Shown one piece after another: positions 59,278 through 64,000 of a stretch of DNA of 64,000 nucleotides; the first letter of the stretch is position 1; each line of letters opens with the position of its first letter. A program made the position numbers and the translations under genes. Source of the DNA: Roseomonas aerilata DSM 19363 (GTDB lineage: Bacteria > Pseudomonadota > Alphaproteobacteria > Acetobacterales > Acetobacteraceae); contig NZ_JONP01000017.1 of assembly GCF_000711725.1 (NCBI RefSeq), positions 42,657 to 106,656 of the forward strand, read 5' to 3'. The notes beneath the pieces were generated by a model, which had not been told where the DNA came from, did not search any database, and saw nothing but the letters and a program-made list of their open reading frames with translations.

Positions 59278-60505
59278 TCCGCTGGACGCCTATGCGCAGA
59301 TCCGCGCGCGCGCTGCCCTCGGAGCCGGTCTCCACGTGGTGCAGGACGACCGGCCGCTGGTCATCAAGCCGGCGAGCCTCCGCCGCGGGGCCGCGATTCC
59401 GCCGCGCGAGTGGCTCTACGGCGTGCAGCTCGTCCGCCGGTACATCACCGTGCTGGTCGCCCCAGGCGGCGTGGGCAAGACGTCGTACAGCGTCGTTGTG
59501 GCGCTCTCCATGGCCGGCGGCCGCGGCCTGCTCGGCGACTGGGTGCATGCCCAGGCTAACACGCTCTGCTGCGGCCTCGAGGATCCGGAGGACGAGTTCG
59601 ACCGCCGCGTCGCCGCCGCCATGGACCACTACAACCTGGACGACGAGCATCTGGCCGGGCGCCTGTTCATCCTCAGCGGGCGCGAGCGCCGCCTCGTCAT
59701 CGCGGCCCTCGACGCCGACGGCATGAGTATCGCCTACCCCGATAAGGACGCGCTGATCCGCCTCATCCGCGAGCACAACATCGGCTTCGTGGTGGTCGAC
59801 CCCTTCGTCAACAGCCACGAGCTGGAAGAGAACAGCAACCCCCACATCAACGCCGCCGCCCGCGCCTGGGCGGAGGTCGCCGACGCCACCGGCTGCGCCA
59901 TCCTGCTCGTGCACCACACCCGCAAGGGCGCCCTCGCCGGCGACGTGGATGCGGCCCGCGGCGCCTCCGCCCTCATCAATGCGGCCCGTGTGGCGCTCAC
60001 CCTCACGGCGATGTCCCCCGAGGAGGCCGAGTCATTCGACATCCGCGAGGACGCCCGCCGCCTCTACGTCAGGCTGGACGACGGCAAGGCGAACCTTGCA
60101 CCGCCGGCTGGCAAGGCCCGGTGGTTCCATCTCGCCAGCGTCGCCCTCGGCAATGCGACTCCCGCCTATCCCCACGGCGACAATGTGCAGGTCATCGAGG
60201 CCTGGGAAGCGCCGGACGTCTGGAAGGATCTCTCCGACGCCGACCTGAATGCCATCCTCGACCGGATCGCCGCCGGCAACGAGCAGGGCCAGCAGTACAG
60301 CGCCTCGCGGCGCGGTCGCAGCAACACGCGCTGGGCGGGCAACATCGTCATGGAAATGTTTGGCGTGCAGGAGGGCCAGGCCGGCAAGGTGGTCGCCGCC
60401 TGGCTGAAGAGCGGCCTCCTCGTGGAGGGCGAGTACAAGGATCCGGTCACCCGCAAGGCGGCGCAGGGCGTGACCGTAAATCACTCCAAGAGGCCCGGCT
60501 CATGA
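59267..60505 (+). CDS. RepA-like AAA ATPase/DnaB-type replicative helicase loader
   Basis: A 412-residue P-loop ATPase of the RecA/RepA type. Walker A PGGVGKTS is at 66-73, Walker B FVVVDPF at 174-180 with D178, and a sensor-like LVHHTRKG follows. The C-terminal third is likely a DNA-contacting domain (WAGNIVMEMFGVQEGQAGKV). It resembles plasmid RSF1010 RepA-type helicases used by phages. GGAGGAGG precedes ATG 59267. Iteron-like repeats begin within 5 bases of its stop. Confidence 0.88.
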   Translation: MSADPLDAYAQIRARAALGAGLHVVQDDRPLVIKPASLRRGAAIPPREWLYGVQLVRRYITVLVAPGGVGKTSYSVVVALSMAGGRGLLGDWVHAQANTLCCGLEDPEDEFDRRVAAAMDHYNLDDEHLAGRLFILSGRERRLVIAALDADGMSIAYPDKDALIRLIREHNIGFVVVDPFVNSHELEENSNPHINAAARAWAEVADATGCAILLVHHTRKGALAGDVDAARGASALINAARVALTLTAMSPEEAESFDIREDARRLYVRLDDGKANLAPPAGKARWFHLASVALGNATPAYPHGDNVQVIEAWEAPDVWKDLSDADLNAILDRIAAGNEQGQQYSASRRGRSNTRWAGNIVMEMFGVQEGQAGKVVAAWLKSGLLVEGEYKDPVTRKAAQGVTVNHSKRPGS

Positions 60506-60690
60506 GCGCGAATTGGCGCAGGAATTGGCGCGGAATTGACGCACCGGAGAGGCGCCGAGGGGTGCTTTGCGCCAATTCGCCCTCCCCCTTCGGGGGGAGG
60601 GCGTATGAATTGACGCAGCACCCCCACCCCGAGGGCGGAATTGGCGCACGAATTGACGCAGGAATTGGCGCAAACGGGGTCCGGTCCTGA
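60502..60690 (+). CDS. Putative short frame over the candidate origin
   Basis: A 62-residue frame starting at ATG 60502 and overlapping the ATPase stop. It is read entirely from the repeat array, giving NWRRNWRGIDAPERRRG and similar low-complexity text, so it may be an accident of the repeats. Its coupling at both ends (ATGA before, TGATG after) is the argument for translation. Confidence 0.4.
   Translation: MSANWRRNWRGIDAPERRRGVLCANSPSPFGGRAYELTQHPHPEGGIGARIDAGIGANGVRS
60510..60672. repeat. Iteron-like array, candidate replication origin
   Basis: Eight copies of GAATTGRCGCR: 60510-60520, 60522-60532, 60533-60543, then one inverted at 60568-60578, then 60607-60617, 60638-60648, 60650-60660 and 60662-60672. 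Neighbours are spaced 11-12 bases, about one helical turn. Two groups flank a GC-rich hairpin. Position directly after the replication ATPase matches origins of lambdoid phages and plasmids. Confidence 0.82.
60579..60602. other. GC-rich hairpin with UUCG loop inside the iteron array
   Basis: GCCCTCCCCC, loop TTCG, GGGGGAGGGC: a 10-bp perfect stem closed by a C(UUCG)G tetraloop, placed between the two iteron groups. It may be a primer or structural element of the origin, or a transcription pause. Confidence 0.75.
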
Positions 60691-60899
60691 TGCGCGGCCG
60701 TCGCTTCCCCAAGGCTCCGCCGAAGCCCCTGCCGGGCGGACTCGATCGCTTCTCTCCTGAGTGGGCCCGTCGTGCTGCACGCTGGCGCGCCTTCCATTCC
60801 CTGCCCCCTGCCGTCACGTGGTTGGGTCCGGGTGATCCTGTCAGGGAGCCGCCGCCCGATTGGGTACCGCCAGGCGAGTGCCCCGAGGGTGAGCGATGA
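60690..60899 (+). CDS. Small proline-rich phage protein
   Basis: A 69-residue basic protein (PKAPPKPLPGGLDRFSPEWA, RRAARWRAFHSLPPAVTW). ATG 60690 overlaps the previous stop by one base and the gene overlaps the next by 4 bases. No family is recognised. Confidence 0.6.
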   Translation: MRGRRFPKAPPKPLPGGLDRFSPEWARRAARWRAFHSLPPAVTWLGPGDPVREPPPDWVPPGECPEGER

Positions 60900-61558
60900 C
60901 GGACTGGCCACCCTATGGCCGCAAGATCCAGCCTGAGCCTTGCCCTCCCGATGAGGGGCGCCTTCAGCGTGCGCGGATGCTGGCGAGCGTGCTGATCAGT
61001 CGCGAGATGGCGGCGCTACGGGCAGAGCGGCAGGCGGAGGCACTGGCCCGTGCTCGTCGTGCGGTAGCACCTGAGCCGCGGGAGGACATGGCAGTGGATC
61101 GAGGAGCGCAGGGGCCGGCCATGTTGGCGAGGGGATTTCAGGTGGAGACGGTCGAGGCGGACGTCAGCATGCCGGATGGCACCCAGGTCTTCGAGCGCAC
61201 GGCGGTTGCCCGTGTCCATGAGGGCGTGCTCGACCACTACGCCAAGGCCGGCGTGCTGGTCGGGCGGAACCTGACGGCTTTGCGGATGCTGGCGAAGCTC
61301 TACCACATCGGGCGCATCGCACCCGGCACCGGACGTGGCTCCGGCCCTCGAGGCCATGGCGAGATGACCGACGGTCAGGCCCGTGCCTGGGCGGACTACT
61401 GCCACGCCACCGACCACCTCTCGACCGGCGTGCGAGCCACCGTGGAGGACGTTGCACGGGACCGCTTCCCCACGACCATGGACTCTGCGGCCAAGCTCCG
61501 GCGCGGCGCGTGGGAGCTCGCCGACCTCTGGCGGCTGCCCGCCGATAAAATCCCTTGA
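60896..61558 (+). CDS. Phage protein of unknown function (late early-operon gene)
   Basis: A 220-residue protein, last of the rightward early operon. The N-terminus is a charged helix (LASVLISREMAALRAERQAE). The C-terminal part reads ATVEDVARDRFPTTMDSAAK and RRGAWELADLWRLP. Its place just before a terminator is that of antitermination genes in lambdoid phages, but I see no zinc or Q-type motif, so the role is open. Confidence 0.7.
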   Translation: MTDWPPYGRKIQPEPCPPDEGRLQRARMLASVLISREMAALRAERQAEALARARRAVAPEPREDMAVDRGAQGPAMLARGFQVETVEADVSMPDGTQVFERTAVARVHEGVLDHYAKAGVLVGRNLTALRMLAKLYHIGRIAPGTGRGSGPRGHGEMTDGQARAWADYCHATDHLSTGVRATVEDVARDRFPTTMDSAAKLRRGAWELADLWRLPADKIP

Positions 61559-61611
61559 CCGACTCAGGTCCGCCGAAATAGGAAAATCCCGCAACACCCT
61601 AGGTGCGCCCA

Positions 61612-61646
61612 GCGCCCGGAGGCCCTTTTCGGCCCCCGGGCGCTTT
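61612..61646. terminator. Terminator between rightward operon and DUF3606 gene
   Basis: GCGCCCGG-A-GGCC-CTTTTC-GGCC-CC-CCGGGCGC followed by TTT. The stem is long and nearly perfect and closes the rightward early operon; it can also serve the leftward gene next to it. Confidence 0.85.
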
Positions 61647-61651
61647 GCGTT

Positions 61652-61837
61652 TCAGCGCCAGGGTTTGCGAAGCAGCAGGGCTACGTCCTGGGGCCGGCGC
61701 CCTGCGGTTCGAACAGCCATCATCAGATCGAGTTCATCCAAGCCAAACACTTGAGCCCAGTAGCTGACGCTTTCAGGATTCTGCAGGTCGATCTTCAAGC
61801 CGCCCTTCGAGGATGGCTTGGTATTTTCGAGCACCAT
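61652..61837 (-). CDS. DUF3606 domain protein
   Basis: A 61-residue protein matching DUF3606: KIDLQNPESVSYWAQVFGLD then ELDLMMAVRTAGRRPQDVAL. These small proteins are common on alphaproteobacterial plasmids and phages; their role is unknown. It is a cargo-like gene pointing left behind the terminator. Confidence 0.82.
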   Translation of the reverse strand: MVLENTKPSSKGGLKIDLQNPESVSYWAQVFGLDELDLMMAVRTAGRRPQDVALLLRKPWR

Positions 61838-62069
61838 TGGACGTTGTTTGTTCCCAAATTGCAGTGGGAACTGGTGGCGGTGCCACTTCTGTCGATTTAC
61901 CTAGGTTAATATCTTGACGATTTAACGTTTGGTCGAGGGTGCGATCAGGAGCAAGCGTTGCAGAGCCGAAGCGGGCCCGCCTGACGCACCACGATTTCGA
62001 CCCTCACAGACGATGCTCGCGCCGAGATGGCTCCGAGCCAGGGCGACGAGCCTGCGTAGCGCCTCGTTG

Positions 62070-62240
62070 CTAAGAACCAGGCGAGACTGTCCGGCGCGCC
62101 TGAAGTTCCTCCTTGAGCGCATTGAGCTTGACCTCAGCAGACTCTAGTTGCCGCAGAAGGTCCGCTTCGGACATCCCGCTGAGGCCGAAATAGGCGGAGC
62201 TATTGGGGGCGGACCGGGTGGTATTGGTGGTGTTGAACAT
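62070..62240 (-). CDS. Small protein with a C-terminal coiled helix
   Basis: A 56-residue protein: start MFNTTNTTRSAPNSSAYFGL, then SEADLLRQLESAEVKLNALK and KEELQARR as one amphipathic helix. ATG 62240 has AGGTGA 8 bases upstream. The regular heptad pattern and codon make-up support it. No family is recognised. It may be a phage cargo gene. Confidence 0.6.
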   Translation of the reverse strand: MFNTTNTTRSAPNSSAYFGLSGMSEADLLRQLESAEVKLNALKEELQARRTVSPGS

Positions 62241-62430
62241 ATGCTTTTCACCTAGAAATGGCTCGGATGCAGCTCAAAACCATTTTGGTCGCTGCAGGTG
62301 GCGCTGATATCGCTGCTCAGTGAACAGAGCCCTAAAAGGCTGCGAAGCCGTCAATCATTGAGAGCTGAGCTTGGTGTGGTGGTGGTCGGCAGTCGCAGTG
62401 CGCAAGAGTGCACTCAGTTAGGGAGATTCC

Positions 62431-62799
62431 ATGACGAAGCCGAAGCGGGCCCGCCTGACCTCCATCGCCTCCCGGCTCGGCACCCTCGACACCCGCACCG
62501 CCCAGCCCGCGCCGAAGACCGCGGACCCCGAGCTGAAGACCGCCGAGCACCAGCGCTGGCGCGCCGAGGTCATCCGCCGAGCGAAAGGCGCCTGCCAGGC
62601 ACCTGGCTGCGGCCGGACCGGGATCCGCCTCTTCGCCGACCACATCGTGGAGCGGCAGGACGGCGGCGTGCTGCTCGACCCCGCTAACGGGCAGGCCCTC
62701 TGCGGCTCCTGCCACACAGCCAAGACGGCGCGAGCCAGGGCTGCCCGCATGGCCGAGCCCTATCGCCGGCAGCTCCATGGCGTCGCCGAACGCCTGTGA
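62431..62799 (+). CDS. HNH endonuclease
   Basis: A 122-residue protein with a zinc-stabilised HNH motif: CQAPGCGRTGIRLFADHIVE, then DPANGQALCGSCHTAKT. The four cysteines (CQAPGC, CGSC) and the DH, N and H residues are present. In many phages such a gene stands directly before the terminase genes and aids packaging. Here no terminase follows within the window. Confidence 0.92.
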   Translation: MTKPKRARLTSIASRLGTLDTRTAQPAPKTADPELKTAEHQRWRAEVIRRAKGACQAPGCGRTGIRLFADHIVERQDGGVLLDPANGQALCGSCHTAKTARARAARMAEPYRRQLHGVAERL

Positions 62800-62869
62800 G
62801 ACTGACGGTAACGCCTTCCTAACGGACTCAGGTCCATGAGAGCGCCATCGAGCAACCCCAAGACGGTGG

Positions 62870-63184
62870 ATGTTCCCGATGTGCTCAAAGCTTTCACTCA
62901 ACGATATCCAGATCGTCGTTGAGCGCCGTGGTTTCGGCTCTTCCGTGTGGTTCTGGCGGTTGATCGAGGATCGGCCTGCTTCAAACCCAAAGCCATTGCA
63001 TGAAGCATCGTCAGGCTATCGCAGCGCTCAGTGTGCATATGACGCTGCGCAAGCTGCAATCAGGCAGCTGCAGCTGGATGCCTGCAAAACTCGCGTGGAA
63101 AAAGACCGACGTACCGTGGGGCAGGTGGACCGACGCAGGAGGGTTCCCATCACGGCGCCGGTCCAGGCTGTCTCATCTCTATGA
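62870..63184 (+). CDS. Small hypothetical protein
   Basis: A 104-residue protein: IVVERRGFGSSVWFWRLIED, SSGYRSAQCAYDAAQAAIRQ. The first 70 residues follow a common bacterial pattern (W-x-W-x-I, then S-x-Y-x-S-x-x-x-A) of unknown function. The last 30 residues may be a read-on from an earlier, shorter gene. GC content is lower than in the core. Confidence 0.5.
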   Translation: MFPMCSKLSLNDIQIVVERRGFGSSVWFWRLIEDRPASNPKPLHEASSGYRSAQCAYDAAQAAIRQLQLDACKTRVEKDRRTVGQVDRRRRVPITAPVQAVSSL

Positions 63185-63275
63185 AGGTGACGTGACAGCC
63201 GAGCGTGCAGTGAAGCACGACCTCGGTTAACGCCTTGTTGCCCGAGCGGTCCTGCAGTTCAGCTCGGGTTCCCCA

Positions 63276-63389
63276 TCAGGAACCCAGTGGGCCAGTCGGA
63301 AGATCGTCGAACCCTCGCTTGTGAGCTGCCTGGCTAACCCAGAGATTGGCGGCGCAGATCACAGCAACGCCGAGGATGAAAGCGAACAT
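63276..63389 (-). CDS. Small membrane peptide
   Basis: A 37-residue peptide: MFAFILGVAVICAANLWVSQ with one membrane helix and a polar tail (HKRGFDDLPTGPLGS). AAAGGA lies 9 bases before ATG 63389. Size and pattern suit a genuine small gene, but homology cannot be tested here. Confidence 0.5.
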   Translation of the reverse strand: MFAFILGVAVICAANLWVSQAAHKRGFDDLPTGPLGS

Positions 63390-63620
63390 GAGTGCAAATC
63401 CTTTGCCTGTTCCTCCTGTTCGTTGCTGGCATGGTGCGACGCACAACCTGTAGCTGCAAGCCTAAAAATCAAAGCTTCGTGATTCGGGCGTGGCCGCTGT
63501 GACCGTGGGAACACGAGAACCCCTGTACGCGGCAGAGATCCGCATCGCCTCGCATGCCCTCTAATTCTGGCGAGGGGAAAGGGGGGCGAATCGCTGGCCG
63601 GGCGGGGGACCAGACAGCAT

Positions 63621-63655
63621 CGTGGAGCGGCAGGACGGCGGCGCGCTTCTAGACC
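63621..63655. repeat. Fragment copy of the HNH gene
   Basis: CATCGTGGAGCGGCAGGACG and GCGGCG at 63619-63644 repeat 62643-62668 within the HNH gene, differing further on by a few bases. It ends against the IS630 element. It looks like a remnant of a second HNH copy or a recombination scar. Confidence 0.7.
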
Positions 63656-63657
63656 TA

Positions 63658-64000
63658 GAGCACTTCCACCTCACTCGAACGCATAGCCTGAGTTAACGAG
63701 GTAGTTCCTGCACTCGGCTGGGGTGAAGGTATCGAGTAAGCGCCCGATGGTAGTCCAGAGGGCCTCTCGGGTGCGGGCCGCGGCATTGCGGAGCAGCGCC
63801 TTCAGCTTGGCGAAGGCTTGCTCGATGGGGTTCAGATCGGGGCTGTAGGGCGGCAAGTAGAGCAGGCTGGCGCCGGTGGCCCGGATCGCCTCGCGTACAC
63901 CGGCGACCTTGTGTGCGGGAAGGTTGTCCAGGACCACCACGTCGCCCTTGGCCAGGACGGGCGTGAGGAACTGCCCGACATAGGCAAGGAAGGCCTCGCC
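63658..64000 (-). mobile_element. IS630-family element, left end (runs off the window)
   Basis: The element seems to start at GAGCACTTCC (63658), directly after a TA dinucleotide, which IS630 elements duplicate on insertion. It contains the C-terminal part of an IS630-type transposase. The other end is beyond the window, so the duplication cannot be tested. Confidence 0.75.
63671..64000 (-). CDS. IS630-family transposase, C-terminal part
   Basis: The visible 109 residues include [19 protein letters not shown] and [20 protein letters not shown], the second and third acidic blocks of the Tc1/mariner-like DDE domain of IS630. The N-terminus with the helix-turn-helix and first aspartate is outside the window. 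Stop at 63671. Confidence 0.92.
   Translation of the reverse strand, partial: GEAFLAYVGQFLTPVLAKGDVVVLDNLPAHKVAGVREAIRATGASLLYLPPYSPDLNPIEQAFAKLKALLRNAAARTREALWTTIGRLLDTFTPAECRNYLVNSGYAFE

Larger units (their letters stand above)
49860..64000. mobile_element. Lambdoid prophage, left and early part (runs off the right edge)
   Basis: The region starts at an AT-rich junction next to an integrase gene and carries an ordered set of phage genes: integrase, excisionase, recombination genes, repressor with operators, Cro, CII-like, replication ATPase and candidate origin. Leftward genes and rightward genes meet at the repressor as in lambda. Head, tail and lysis genes are not seen before the window ends. 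An IS630-type element sits at the right edge. The right attachment site is outside the window. Confidence 0.85.

Noticed and set aside
60502..60690. Arg-Asn-Trp repeat peptide as an antimicrobial-like product
   Set aside because: The text is dictated by the DNA repeats of the candidate origin; translation is not needed to explain it. It is kept only as a low-confidence frame.
61922..62122. A 66-residue minus-strand frame after the 56-residue gene
   Set aside because: It begins inside the better-supported gene at 62070-62240 in another frame and lacks a ribosome site.

Overview
The window comes from a very GC-rich alphaproteobacterium, most likely Acetobacteraceae of the Roseomonas type. Pointers are the GC-rich codon use, the recR-ybaB-dnaX-ffs cluster, Bug-type tricarboxylate-transporter binding proteins, twin-arginine leaders and an OmpR-type regulator without a kinase beside it. 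This is inferred from protein resemblance only; there is no rRNA gene in the window.

Region 1, about 1-10.5 kb, is a lower-GC accessory island. It holds the start of a type III-like restriction subunit (1-429) and its large beta-class DNA methyltransferase (434-3454), both on the minus strand. Next comes an IS481-type transposase gene cut in two by a 3.86-kb IS1-like element (3970-7833). That element has 14-bp perfect terminal inverted repeats and an 8-bp target duplication. It carries passengers: two tiny genes, an unknown gene coupled to an HTH-ImmA/IrrE metalloprotease, and a NYN/PIN-like nuclease gene broken by an in-frame stop. The island ends against the 3' end of a tRNA-Gly(GCC) gene.

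Region 2, about 10.6-49.75 kb, is core chromosome, densely packed and largely housekeeping. It includes proofreading and proteostasis genes, a nucleoside transporter, recR-ybaB-dnaX with the SRP RNA, nudC, hisF-hisE with HIT and SirB1 genes, a 5'-nucleotidase, a TauE/SafE exporter cluster, a diguanylate cyclase, nfuA, a nitroreductase, several regulators, ribA and glpK. It also holds solute uptake and catabolic genes. A five-gene rightward set (TetR excluded: Gfo/Idh/MocA oxidoreductase, DUF993 aldolase-like protein, sugar isomerase/epimerase, Bug binding protein) looks like an uncharacterised sugar or polyol acid catabolic operon; four structural genes plus a candidate operator can be seen. 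A dispersed intergenic repeat of about 260 bp occurs twice, with a third fragment.

Region 3, about 49.86 kb to the right edge, is a lambdoid prophage left end. It starts at a truncated host gene next to a tyrosine integrase. Leftward early genes (54816 to 49905) include excisionase, DUF4326, a YqaJ exonuclease and an ERF annealing protein. A repressor gene lies between two pairs of TTAC-N7-GTAA operators, and the rightward early genes (55411 to 61558) include Cro-like, CII-like and RuvC-like proteins and a RepA-like ATPase. Directly after the ATPase are eight 11-bp iteron-like repeats around a UUCG-loop hairpin, a good candidate replication origin. No structural genes are visible before an IS630-type element interrupts the right end.
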